From NCBI GenBank assembly GCA_016933595.1, contig JAFGAQ010000217.1, positions 1 to 34,026 of the forward strand: a stretch of DNA of 34,026 nt. The letters run 5' to 3'. Source of the DNA: Opitutales bacterium (GTDB lineage Bacteria; Verrucomicrobiota; Verrucomicrobiia; Opitutales; JAFGAQ01). Shown here in pieces: positions 1-8,930 of this stretch (the stretch's first letter is position 1; every line of letters starts with the position of its first letter). A program made the position numbers and the translations under genes. Below the pieces are notes generated by a model. That model saw nothing but the letters and a program-made list of their open reading frames with translations, searched no databases and was not told the origin of the DNA.

Positions 1-863
1 GCGATACAATCCACGGCTTCGCGCACCGACCGGAAGAGGCATTGGGGTTCCAGAATATCGCGGCTCACACCCAGTGGTGTGCTGATAACCGGGATCCGGC
101 ATGCGGCCGCCTCCATGACCGATTGTGGCCCCCCTTCCCAGCGGGATGGAATGAGGTACAAGTCAGCCGCGTTGGTGAGTTCGTTGAGAGTGGGGCGGTC
201 CAGAATATTGGTGCCGAAGTCGTCGCGCTCCCCTGTGTCTTTACCGATAAACGTAAACGGAATCCCATGATCCCGGAGTTGACGGCGCATCCAGTTGCGG
301 CGTGGCCCTGCAAGGAGCGCATGAACCGGATGCCCCATATCCATCAGCGCCTTGAGGATGATGACGAAGAGTTCCGGTGCTTTCTGAAACTTCGGGGTGT
401 GGAGGTCGGACCCTTCCGCATCCCGATGGAAGTTGGCGATAAGGTAGGCGTCGGGAGGTAGTCCATGCTTGATGCGCAAGGCCCTTTTGTCCGGAATCGG
501 AAAAAACAGCTTCGGATCGATTGAATAGGGGATGTGCACAACGGGCAGCCCCAGTTTGGTAAATTGGCTGTACGCTTCGGTTGACCGGGCCACCCAGAGG
601 TCGACCCATTGACTGCCAAGACCGAACTCCACCTGTTTCAGCGAATAGAACGGAGGGTTATCGGCATGGGCAATCACGAAACGTTCGCGCAGGATTGCCG
701 GAGCGACCTGAAGCAGATTTCCCCAGTATGCGGCGTGGACGACATCCGCGCACGCGGGTCCGGAGCTGCGGACCATGCCTCCGATCGATGCCTTGATCTG
801 GCGCAGGTCTTCATCCAGAGCCCAGCCCTTTCCGTCTCCGGCTGTGAAGTGTACGTTAAGCAT
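1..863 (-). CDS. Glycosyltransferase, GT4/GT1-like (C-terminus cut by left window edge)
   Basis: Read from the reverse complement: MLNVHFTAGDGKGWALDEDLRQIKASIGGMVRSS...IPYSIDPKLFFPIPDKRALRIKHGLPPDAYLIANFHRD...LTNAADLYLIPSRWEGGPQSVMEAAACRIPVISTPLGVSRDIL. The PSRWEGGPQSVMEAAACRIPVIST segment is typical of GT4-like retaining transferases. No stop before the edge; ATG overlaps the stop of the upstream gene (ATGCTTAA). Confidence 0.85.
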   Translation of the reverse strand, partial: MLNVHFTAGDGKGWALDEDLRQIKASIGGMVRSSGPACADVVHAAYWGNLLQVAPAILRERFVIAHADNPPFYSLKQVEFGLGSQWVDLWVARSTEAYSQFTKLGLPVVHIPYSIDPKLFFPIPDKRALRIKHGLPPDAYLIANFHRDAEGSDLHTPKFQKAPELFVIILKALMDMGHPVHALLAGPRRNWMRRQLRDHGIPFTFIGKDTGERDDFGTNILDRPTLNELTNAADLYLIPSRWEGGPQSVMEAAACRIPVISTPLGVSRDILEPQCLFRSVREAVDCI

Positions 864-1896
864 GGGCCAGGAGGCGGTGGAGGATGGATTCGTAGGAGGC
901 GGACATCCGGGCGCCGGAAGGCGGGTTCGCAAGCAGTGCGGATCTTAGATCCGCATAGGATGCCTTGAACTTGATCAGGCTTTCAGGGAGACTGTCGCCA
1001 ATCTGAATTCCGCTCCGGTTTGCCATTTCGGGTGTGCCCCCTGTGTCGGGGTGAAAGAGAATGGGGAGCCCGCATTGCAGTCCTTCGGCCACATGCATGG
1101 CCCCGGGTTCATGGCGGGATGCGCTGACATATCCGTGGCATTGGCGGAGCAGGGACGCCAGCTTGTGTCCGGATGCTGGCCCAAAGGTCCGGGCGGATTT
1201 CCAGCTGAGATCGCTGGGCCATCTTCCGATGATCCAGAGTTCAAATCCGTTTGCCGGGTTGGCGCTTATCCATTCATCGATGGCTTGATACACATCGAAG
1301 CCCTTGTTCCAGTTGTCGGACCAGTGATGGGTAACCATCCGGAAGGGATCACCCGGTTTCCATGGGAGGTTTCCGAGCGGGTGAAAGACCCGGCTGTCCG
1401 CGCCCGGGAGAATCACAGAGTGGGGGCGTTTGGCGTCGAACCAACGATTGGCGTGGTAATCCCGGAGCCACGAGGATACGAAAACGGTGTGATCCGCCAC
1501 GGTGTTGCTCGTGGCAAGGAAATCATCCATCTCCGATGTCTCCTTGCGGATGTCGTTGTCGTTGATGCGATGGATGCAGGGGATATCCGGGTGCTTCTCC
1601 TTGAGCCGCTTCACCTCTCCGTATCCGAATGCCGTCATGGGCGCCAGCCCCGTATGGGTCATGATCACCGCATCGGGCACGTGTTTGAGGTCGTGGATGA
1701 CCCTCCATCCCTGATGCCGGAGCCAGCGGGTGAGCTGGGTGGTCCACTGATTGGCGCCACCCCACGATCCCTTGACGGGTCTGAGGTTGATCGCGATCGT
1801 GCCGGTTTTGGGTCTGAGAATGGAAAGCATAGGTGACGTTTTGGATGTTTCCTCAGCAAGCGGGAAACATCCATTGCCGATGATTGCCTGATTCAA
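856..1896 (-). CDS. Glycosyltransferase family 4-like protein
   Basis: 346-aa ORF with INLRPVKGSWGGANQWTTQLTRWLRHQGWRV at the N-terminus and SASRHEPGAMHVAEGLQCGLPILFHPDTGGTPE in the nucleotide-sugar binding region. True start may be internal (MLSILRPKTG..., near 1830). Confidence 0.8.
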   Translation of the reverse strand: MNQAIIGNGCFPLAEETSKTSPMLSILRPKTGTIAINLRPVKGSWGGANQWTTQLTRWLRHQGWRVIHDLKHVPDAVIMTHTGLAPMTAFGYGEVKRLKEKHPDIPCIHRINDNDIRKETSEMDDFLATSNTVADHTVFVSSWLRDYHANRWFDAKRPHSVILPGADSRVFHPLGNLPWKPGDPFRMVTHHWSDNWNKGFDVYQAIDEWISANPANGFELWIIGRWPSDLSWKSARTFGPASGHKLASLLRQCHGYVSASRHEPGAMHVAEGLQCGLPILFHPDTGGTPEMANRSGIQIGDSLPESLIKFKASYADLRSALLANPPSGARMSASYESILHRLLAHA

Positions 1897-1905
1897 ACCG
1901 TTGCG

Positions 1906-4260
1906 TCAAGGATAGGCCCACCATGCGATGCCCTCGTATCGGAGGATATCCTGTGGAACCCCTTCCTGGATAGACTGCTTTTCAGCCTCACTGATGGTGA
2001 AAAAGTGGGAGGCCGTCCGGCTTGCGTAGAAACGGTAGACTGGAAGTGCGCCCGGCACGGGTCCGGCAAGGGCATAAAACGCAACTCCCTCGAGGGAAAA
2101 AACATCCGGCATATCACTGAGCACGGAATCACGTTCGGAGACGGTCATGGTGTAGAAGTGGCTTCCGGACAGGCGGTTGTAGAGGCGGAAAACTGGCATC
2201 GCATGGGCGGTAGGCCCGGCCAACACATGGTGGGATACCCCTTCGAGTATGTAGGTTTCGGACATCGTGGCGACGACATTGGATTTCTCTGCTTCGGATG
2301 CTGTGAAGAAGTGGCTTTTGTTATCCGCACGGTGGAAGCGGTAGAGCGCGACATGAGAGGGATCTTCCGACGGCGGATTCGGGGTGGTATCGCCCGATGC
2401 GAAGGCAGCGAGGACGAAGGAGTAGCGGGACTGGTAGCCGGTCGAGTTTTCAGTGACGGACCATGAGTTTTCGGGCCATGAGGTATTCCAGTCCTTGTAG
2501 GACTTCATGGGTGGTTGGTTCTGGGGAGGGGAAATGATTCCGCGGTATGAACTGTCAGGGGAGAAAAACTGGTTGGGTCCCCCGGCCAGTATGCCCGGAG
2601 CGGGGTTGGCGTCCCATTTTGTGCCATCATGGAACCAGCCATGATAGATTTGGGTGATCGGTTTGTCTGCTCCGAAGCGTTGGGCTTGGGTGACAAAAGT
2701 CCAGCCTAGCGGATTCCGTCCGTGGTAGTAGTGCAAGTATTCTTCGGCCAGTGCGAGGTAGGTGCCGGTCATCCCGGGGTTGGTCTGCAGTTTTGCCGCC
2801 CACAAGGCGAGCATGGCCCATTGGGCTTTGAGTCCGTTGGAACTCCAGGTGTAGTGCCCATCCCACATAAAACAATTGTAGGGATCATTGTTTCTTTGAC
2901 CGTAGGGTTGACGGCGCACCCCTTCGTCCAGAGATTGACGGATGGCGGCTGTAACGGATGGGGTCGCGCCCGCTGCTTGACAATACGAAACCATTGCCCG
3001 TTGAAGGTCGAAGGAACCTCCTGTTTCGAAATAGCCGCTGATGATCGGGTTGTGGGATCCGTCAGCGGTTGAAGGGTGCGCGTGGTATTGGTCAAACCAG
3101 TCCCGGTATACCGTATCGCCGGTCAGCCGGAAGAGCTCGGCTGCGGCAAGTGCCCGCATCCGGAGATCGGCTCCGGCACTTTTGTTCGCATCCGCATTGT
3201 CAAATCCGCTGTGATCGTAGTGGATCGCTGATGGATGGGCGGCGAGAAACTGCCAAGCCAGGTTGGCCGCCTCGCGCAGCCTCGTGGGCATCCCGGGCCA
3301 CGCTGATTCATAAGGGGCGAGGAGGCGGGCCGCGATAGCAAATGCGGCTGCCCCGGACGCCGTTGCGGAAGTGGAGATGTTGGCGTAGTAGTAAGGCCGG
3401 TCCTCGGTGGACGGATCGCCGATACCGTTGCCAAAGCCCTGGTCCCGGCTGATTACGAATACGCCTGAGTAAAGCGCGCCATCGGAACGTTGCATTTTGA
3501 GCATCCACTGGATTTCCCACATCATTTCGTCGAGGATGTCGGGTGTGCCGTTGCCACTCTCCGGGATGCCGGATTGGTCGTTGAAGACCGATGGCCACCA
3601 TTCGTATGCGGTGCCAAGATCCCATACGATATCGGCCATCCATGACGTGTATTTGCGGTAGTCCCCGGCATCATACCATCCGCCGGTGATGTCGCGTGCG
3701 GTGGCCTCCGGCTGAATGCCACCGAGGGAGGTGTCAAACATTCTGGATGCCTGCTGGTTGTGGATGTGGGCAAGTCCGTGGGTCCATTGCTCGCCGAATT
3801 CGGGTGTTATCGCGGTTCCACTGCGTTGATAGTAGTAGGATTTGACCGATGCAGCGAGGATGGAATTGTAGGCATCCTCGCGGATGTCGAAATCGAAGGA
3901 TTGGACATCGTTGGCGGGGTCATAGATGTGATAGGTCCCGGGTGTTGATACATCGGAAAACCGGCCTTTCCACACCCGGTCTCCAGATGCGGAATGAATG
4001 GCTCCGCTGTTCCATGACTCAAGGGTGATGGAGCGGATGACCGCATCGTCGTTGCTCCGGCGCAGTTGGACTTCGCGGGCCGGCGCGCGGCCTTGTCCTG
4101 CGTTTTGACCGGTTACGGGAACCGCGATCATGAACCATTTTTCGGAAGCCGTCCGGTAGCCGATCTGGTCGACGACGATCAGCTCCGATATCGGAGCGGC
4201 ATTCGAGATACCCGCTAACATGAGAGCCAGCGCGGGAAGAAGTGAAAGTCGGGTGGGCAT
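1906..4260 (-). CDS. Glycoside hydrolase family 9 (endoglucanase/cellulase-like), secreted, with C-terminal DUF5648-like repeats
   Basis: 784 aa; signal peptide MPTRLSLLPALALMLAGISNAAP; N-terminal Ig-like CelD_N segment; GH9 motifs GGWYDAGDYRKYTSWMADIVW, YYHGRNPLGWTFVT, PAPGILAGGPNQFF and a late acidic motif ENSWSVTENSTGYQSRY; three C-terminal repeats of the YRF..SHFFT.SEAE type. Confidence 0.9.
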   Translation of the reverse strand: MPTRLSLLPALALMLAGISNAAPISELIVVDQIGYRTASEKWFMIAVPVTGQNAGQGRAPAREVQLRRSNDDAVIRSITLESWNSGAIHSASGDRVWKGRFSDVSTPGTYHIYDPANDVQSFDFDIREDAYNSILAASVKSYYYQRSGTAITPEFGEQWTHGLAHIHNQQASRMFDTSLGGIQPEATARDITGGWYDAGDYRKYTSWMADIVWDLGTAYEWWPSVFNDQSGIPESGNGTPDILDEMMWEIQWMLKMQRSDGALYSGVFVISRDQGFGNGIGDPSTEDRPYYYANISTSATASGAAAFAIAARLLAPYESAWPGMPTRLREAANLAWQFLAAHPSAIHYDHSGFDNADANKSAGADLRMRALAAAELFRLTGDTVYRDWFDQYHAHPSTADGSHNPIISGYFETGGSFDLQRAMVSYCQAAGATPSVTAAIRQSLDEGVRRQPYGQRNNDPYNCFMWDGHYTWSSNGLKAQWAMLALWAAKLQTNPGMTGTYLALAEEYLHYYHGRNPLGWTFVTQAQRFGADKPITQIYHGWFHDGTKWDANPAPGILAGGPNQFFSPDSSYRGIISPPQNQPPMKSYKDWNTSWPENSWSVTENSTGYQSRYSFVLAAFASGDTTPNPPSEDPSHVALYRFHRADNKSHFFTASEAEKSNVVATMSETYILEGVSHHVLAGPTAHAMPVFRLYNRLSGSHFYTMTVSERDSVLSDMPDVFSLEGVAFYALAGPVPGALPVYRFYASRTASHFFTISEAEKQSIQEGVPQDILRYEGIAWWAYP
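1909..2355 (-). repeat. Three tandem ~46-aa DUF5648-like protein repeats inside the GH9 gene
   Basis: ALYRFHRADNKSHFFTASEAEKSNV / PVFRLYNRLSGSHFYTMTVSERDSV / PVYRFYASRTASHFFTISEAEKQSI, each followed by a LEGV..(H/F)..LAGP-type segment. Confidence 0.75.
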
Positions 4261-4389
4261 CGTGGAAGAGGGGTTGCCGTCTACATTACGCCGCAGATAG
4301 CGAGGATCAACGCAAAACCGGAGCTTGAGCGCAACGGCGGGTATCCGCTTTGGAGGAGTGCTTTGCTTGACGTCGTTACATTGAGCAAG

Positions 4390-4410
4390 TCCAATCGACT
4401 GTCGATTGGA
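4390..4410. promoter_or_regulatory. Perfect 21-bp inverted repeat, candidate operator
   Basis: TCCAATCGAC-T-GTCGATTGGA: 10-bp arms, 1-nt centre, in the ~300-bp divergent intergenic region between the GH9 gene and pta. A TTGACA hexamer lies just downstream at 4414-4419. Confidence 0.55.
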
Positions 4411-4560
4411 TGATTGACAGACGGATGCGGGGAATCAGGATTGGGGTGAACGGATAACCGCTGCCTTCGGTCTCATGAAGTGGATCATCCCGATTTGGTT
4501 TGATTCGCGGGATTCTTATTCTACCTCTGCTATTGTTCGTTAACCAGCCCCAATACTGCC

Positions 4561-5601
4561 GTGTCTTTACTCGAAAACCTCCAGAACCAGCTCAGACGCC
4601 ATCCTAAGCGGATCGTCTTTCCGGAAGGGGCGGACCCCCGCATCATTCAGGCCGCCCGGCAGTTTGTGACGCATCAGCTTGGGATCCCGGTGCTGTTGGG
4701 TGATCGCAGCGTCATTAAGGAACGTGCGGTGCAGTTGAACATCAATCTGGATCACATCCGGCTCATCGAGCCCGAAAGGACGGATGAGCTTGAGCTTTAT
4801 GCTGACCGTTTGGCGGAGATTCCGCATTTCTCGGATCTGTCGCGAAATCAATTGCGTGAGATCGCGTTGGACAAAAACGCCTATGCCGCTTTGATGGTTG
4901 CAAATGGGCAGGCTGACGGAATGGTATCGGGTGCCACCACTGCCGCCTCGAGTGCGCTGAGGCCCATGCTTCGGATTATACCACGTCAGGATCATGTGAG
5001 CACGGTTTCATCGCTTCTCATCCTGGATATTCCGATGGAGGAGAATGAGCGGCGGGTCTTGGCTTTGGCAGACTCAGCCGTAATTCCGGACCCGACGGCG
5101 GATCAATTGAGTGACATCGCGATAACGACAGCATTGCTGCGTTACCATCTGACCAATGAGATTTCGAAGGTGGCGATGCTGAGTTTCACCACGCATGCGG
5201 AGCATGTGCACCATCCGGCAGTTCGCAAGATGCAGGAAGCAACCGCCAAGGCAAAGGACCGGATCCGCGAGCTGGATTTGCCAATACTGGTGGAGGGCGA
5301 GATTCAGGCCGACGCCGCGCTTGATCCGTTTTCCGCCCGCATCAAGCAACTCAACGGGGATGTGGCGGGAGATGCCAATGTCTTGATTTTCCCCGATCTT
5401 GTATCCAGCAACATCGCATCCAAGATGGTTCAGTTTCTATCGACCTGCCGTTCATACGGTCAGATCCTGACCGGTTTTAACCGGCCTGCGGCGGAGATCA
5501 GCCGCAGCGCGAGTGCACACGATATTCTCGGAACCGCTGTGATTGTCGCTGCGCAGGCGGTTGATCGACGGCTTCTTTTTGGATTGAGCGGACAGGGATA
5601 A
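4561..5601 (+). CDS. pta: Phosphate acetyltransferase, catalytic PTA domain only
   Basis: 346 aa, GTG start; RIVFPEGADPRIIQAA, ADGMVSGA, NVLIFPDLVSSNIASKM, GQILTGFNRPAAEISRSAS are characteristic of PTA_PTB proteins. Confidence 0.93.
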   Translation: MSLLENLQNQLRRHPKRIVFPEGADPRIIQAARQFVTHQLGIPVLLGDRSVIKERAVQLNINLDHIRLIEPERTDELELYADRLAEIPHFSDLSRNQLREIALDKNAYAALMVANGQADGMVSGATTAASSALRPMLRIIPRQDHVSTVSSLLILDIPMEENERRVLALADSAVIPDPTADQLSDIAITTALLRYHLTNEISKVAMLSFTTHAEHVHHPAVRKMQEATAKAKDRIRELDLPILVEGEIQADAALDPFSARIKQLNGDVAGDANVLIFPDLVSSNIASKMVQFLSTCRSYGQILTGFNRPAAEISRSASAHDILGTAVIVAAQAVDRRLLFGLSGQG

Positions 5602-5620
5602 TCCGGCATTTCCGGTTTTC

Positions 5621-6790
5621 ATGGCAAACGAAGCATCTTCCAGATCTCCTTCCGGCGCGTTGTTGAAAGGGCCGCTCAATAGCACGACGAAACGAATATT
5701 TGTTGCCGGCACAAGGATGAACGAGGGCAAGACCACGACTTGTCTAGGGTTGTTTTCCGCTCTCCAGTCCGTGCACCCGAAGGTGGGATATATCAAACCC
5801 GTTGGGCAGCGATTTGTGGAAATCGGTGGATCGATGATTGACGAGGATTCGGTTTTGTTTGACCGGACCTACGAAATTGCCACGCCGATTGAGGCGATGA
5901 GTCCGGTCGCGATTGATCCGACCTTGACGCGCCGGTACCTGGATGATCCCGATTCCTACTCGCCAGAGCTGGTGGATCGCATTAGCCGTGGCTTTGACCG
6001 GGCTGCCTACGAGAAAGATTATATCATCATCGAAGGGAGCGGTCATGCGGGCGTGGGGTCGGTGATTGACATGTCCAATGCATCCGTTGCGAAACTGCTG
6101 GGAGCAAAGGTGATTATTGTGTCTTCCGGTGGGATCGGCCGTCCGGTTGATGAGATTGCGACCAACCGTGCCCTGTTTCGCGAACATGGGGTGGAGGTGA
6201 TTGGAGCCATCCTGAACAAGGTATTTCCGGACAAGCTTGAATTCATCCGTGAGTATGGGCGAAAAGGCTTGGCCCGGCTGGGAATCGATCTGTTAGGCGT
6301 GATTCCCGTTGTCAAGGAATTGACCGCTCCGAATCTGGCTCAGATCGTTGAGGAAATCGGAGGGCGTTGGTTGAATGGCGAGCCGACTGGCCGCAATACC
6401 CGCGTGTTGCGGGTGGTGATTGGCGCCATGACTGCGCGGGTTGCTCTTGAGTATTTCAAGCCGGGGGTTCTCGTGATTGTGCCCGGCGACCGCGAGGACA
6501 TCCTGTTTGCGGCGATGGCATCCGAGCGGATGCTTGAAAATGCCGGAAGCGTGGCGGGGATCATCCTGACACGGAATGTATTGCCCAGTCCCCGTATGAT
6601 GGACCTGATCCGACAGACCGCACTGCCGGTCGTGATTTCGGAGGATGAAAGCTACGGAGTGGCCTCAAAAATCAATGGGATGACAATCAAGACCCAGCCG
6701 GAAGATTGCGACAAGATCCCGCTGATCCAGAAAACGATCATGGAAAATATTGACCTTGAGCGTATTCTGCAGGCCTTTGACGCTGAATAG
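5621..6790 (+). CDS. Stand-alone Pta N-terminal-like protein: BioD-like P-loop domain plus DRTGG domain
   Basis: 389 aa; P-loop-like FVAGTRMNEGKTTTCLGLFSAL, DYIIIEGSGHAGVGSVIDMSNA, then a C-terminal DRTGG-like region (VVIGAMTARVALEYFKPGVLVIVPGDREDILFAAMASE). Confidence 0.88.
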   Translation: MANEASSRSPSGALLKGPLNSTTKRIFVAGTRMNEGKTTTCLGLFSALQSVHPKVGYIKPVGQRFVEIGGSMIDEDSVLFDRTYEIATPIEAMSPVAIDPTLTRRYLDDPDSYSPELVDRISRGFDRAAYEKDYIIIEGSGHAGVGSVIDMSNASVAKLLGAKVIIVSSGGIGRPVDEIATNRALFREHGVEVIGAILNKVFPDKLEFIREYGRKGLARLGIDLLGVIPVVKELTAPNLAQIVEEIGGRWLNGEPTGRNTRVLRVVIGAMTARVALEYFKPGVLVIVPGDREDILFAAMASERMLENAGSVAGIILTRNVLPSPRMMDLIRQTALPVVISEDESYGVASKINGMTIKTQPEDCDKIPLIQKTIMENIDLERILQAFDAE

Positions 6791-6815
6791 TCGATTAGTT
6801 GGAAGAATGGTTTTC

Positions 6816-8633
6816 TCATCCGTGGAGCAGCGCTTTTATGCGGGCAATTTGGCAGTTTCTGGCGAGATTGAGCAACAGGTGAATGCCGGGGTGTTGGGGG
6901 AAGCTTGATGCCAGGTTTGTCAGGTAGTCGGCCAGTGTGGCGACGTCGCCTTCATCGGCGTATGAACGGATCAGGTGTTGGACGTCCGTTGGAAGGGATC
7001 CAAGAGCTGAATCGGTCGATGTATTCGCGTCAGCGGTCTCAAGTTTGCGGAAGAGGGGATCCAAAGACGATTTGAGCGAAAAAGGGAGTTGCTGAATGGT
7101 GGATTTGCCGGATTCGATTCGTGAAAGGTCGAGGATGTTGTTGATAAGTTTCAGCAGGTGATCACCGCATTGGTGGATGACTTCGATTTGGCTCTTCAGT
7201 TCAGGTGTCACAGCGGGGTTTCGGCGGATGATTTGGGTGAAACCCAGTATGCCGTTGAGAGGGGTGCGCAGTTCGTGACTCACCGATGCGAGAAACACGC
7301 TCTTTGCCCTGTTTGCTGCGTCGGCTTTTTCTTTTTGTACCCGGAGGGCATTGGATGTGATCCGAAGCGATTGGGTGCGTTCGTCCACGAGTCTTTCGAG
7401 GTTGTCCCGATGCTTTTTCAACTCATCGGATTGTTCCTCGAGCAGTCGTGTTTTGTTGGCGAGTTCCCGTCGGTTTTCGATGGATTGGATGGTCTGTTTG
7501 TATCCCACCAAGACGAGAAAGGCCATCATACCAAGGTAGAATGTGTGGCTCGAAATGTCGGATAGCCCAAAGAGCATGAGGACGACAAAACTGAGGTCCA
7601 GACAGGCTGTGGCCAAGAGAAGGGAGAATGCCCACCGGATGTAGGATTGGGCGGGCTTGTGTTTGCTTTTCAGGAACTTCCATAGTAAAGGAGCAACCAA
7701 TGCCAGCGTGCCGGGCATCATGATCCAGAACAGGAACACCAACACCGAAGATACTACCTGTGGGCATAACAGGATAATGCCGGCGATCCACTGGTGCACG
7801 ATTGAGAGCCGATGGACTCTGTTGGGGCGCTCCAATTCGAGAAGGTTTTCGATGTATGCCAGGAATGCGACGGGCAGCAGATACATCGATCCATTGGTCA
7901 GATACCAGATGAGCCAGGGTGCCGGATTGCGGGTTCCCAGGACTTCGGAATCGAGCATATTGATCCCGGTCAATATCGCGATGGTTCCGATTTGCACGAA
8001 TGTTCGCCGGTTTTCCTGATCGTATAGCGCGATTACCAGGATGCAGTAGAATCCGGAGCAGATCATGAGCATCCGGATGATCGCTATCGGCAATTCCTGT
8101 TGAAAAGCCCGGACATTCCATTGTTTTACCGAACCGAGAAACGGGAATTCGGAAAAACCGCTCGCTTCAAATGGACCGGATTCGAACTCGAAGAGAATCG
8201 GTTTTCCACCGGAGTTGTCCGGAAGCGGAATGCAATGAGAACTCGATGACAAATATTGTCGCGCAAACCACGATTGGCCACCCCCGTATTCATAGATGGG
8301 GGATTCATTCACGTAGACCGTGAATGGTCCGTGAGTTGAGTTTGAAAGAAGGATTATGGCTGCGTCATGCGGGAGTTGGTCGGGCAAGGTGTTCTGAAAC
8401 AACAGATGGTGACCCTCCCCGGATAGCTGCATTTTAGGTTGGGTGAGGGTCTCCCATTCAGAATCGCGGTGAGTGCACTCGCACCGGAAGGACCATGGTG
8501 AATTCACATTATTCAAACCGTATGGCCCATTCGCTTCACCCGCCCGGGTCCAAAACCTCCCCCTGATTCCGGTTACAACACAGATCAGCAGCAAGATGCT
8601 GATGACGGTCCAGATGTGTTGCTTGGATTGCAC
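6816..8633 (-). CDS. 7TM-DISM membrane protein with HisKA domain; HATPase_c domain absent
   Basis: 605 aa; N-terminal TM, extracytoplasmic beta-sandwich-like region, about 7 TM helices, coiled coil, HisKA H-box SVFLASVSHELRTPLNGILGFTQIIRRN, then directly a helical C-terminal tail (LPTDVQHLIRSYADEGDVATLADYLTNLASSFPQHPGIHLLLNLARNCQIARIKALLHG). Confidence 0.85.
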   Translation of the reverse strand: MQSKQHIWTVISILLLICVVTGIRGRFWTRAGEANGPYGLNNVNSPWSFRCECTHRDSEWETLTQPKMQLSGEGHHLLFQNTLPDQLPHDAAIILLSNSTHGPFTVYVNESPIYEYGGGQSWFARQYLSSSSHCIPLPDNSGGKPILFEFESGPFEASGFSEFPFLGSVKQWNVRAFQQELPIAIIRMLMICSGFYCILVIALYDQENRRTFVQIGTIAILTGINMLDSEVLGTRNPAPWLIWYLTNGSMYLLPVAFLAYIENLLELERPNRVHRLSIVHQWIAGIILLCPQVVSSVLVFLFWIMMPGTLALVAPLLWKFLKSKHKPAQSYIRWAFSLLLATACLDLSFVVLMLFGLSDISSHTFYLGMMAFLVLVGYKQTIQSIENRRELANKTRLLEEQSDELKKHRDNLERLVDERTQSLRITSNALRVQKEKADAANRAKSVFLASVSHELRTPLNGILGFTQIIRRNPAVTPELKSQIEVIHQCGDHLLKLINNILDLSRIESGKSTIQQLPFSLKSSLDPLFRKLETADANTSTDSALGSLPTDVQHLIRSYADEGDVATLADYLTNLASSFPQHPGIHLLLNLARNCQIARIKALLHG

Positions 8634-8898
8634 GGATGAATAACAGAAATGAATCCATGGTAGTGCATTTCCTGTGCCACCGGCGCGAAGACTTGGGCGG
8701 ATTGGGATGGAATCCTTTATTCATCGGGGTCATGTCGTGCTTTTGCGATGCTTGACCTGAACTGCAAGGATACGAAGGATCGTGGATTTCTCAGCCATAC
8801 AGAATGCCGGGACGAGAAATCGTGGGCATGGCTAACACTGCACGCGTGGCGTTTCCTTGATGCGTGGCTCCGGAGTAGGAACGTCTTCCCGCAAGGCT

Positions 8899-8930
8899 TT
8901 CGGAAGCCGGATTTGTTCCGGACTTCCGAA
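8899..8930 (-). terminator. Strong stem-loop downstream of the aminotransferase gene (possible terminator or mRNA 3' end)
   Basis: TTCGGAAG-CCGGA / TTTGT / TCCGG-(A)-CTTCCGAA: 13-bp stem with one bulged base, 35 bp beyond the aminotransferase ORF end. No clear T-tract on the minus strand. Confidence 0.35.

Noticed and set aside
1051-1836. 261-aa plus-strand ORF
   Set aside because: Lies antisense to the well-supported glycosyltransferase at 856-1896; composition looks like a shadow ORF with no recognisable domain.
6816-7130. A frameshift hiding the missing HATPase_c domain of the 7TM-HisKA protein
   Set aside because: The sequence stays in frame into a coherent helical tail and only 25 bp separate its stop from the neighbouring gene, so there is no room for a hidden ATPase domain.
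8165-8185. GGATTCGAACTCG, T-loop-like motif on the minus strand
   Set aside because: Inside the 7TM-HisKA coding sequence with no cloverleaf; coincidental.
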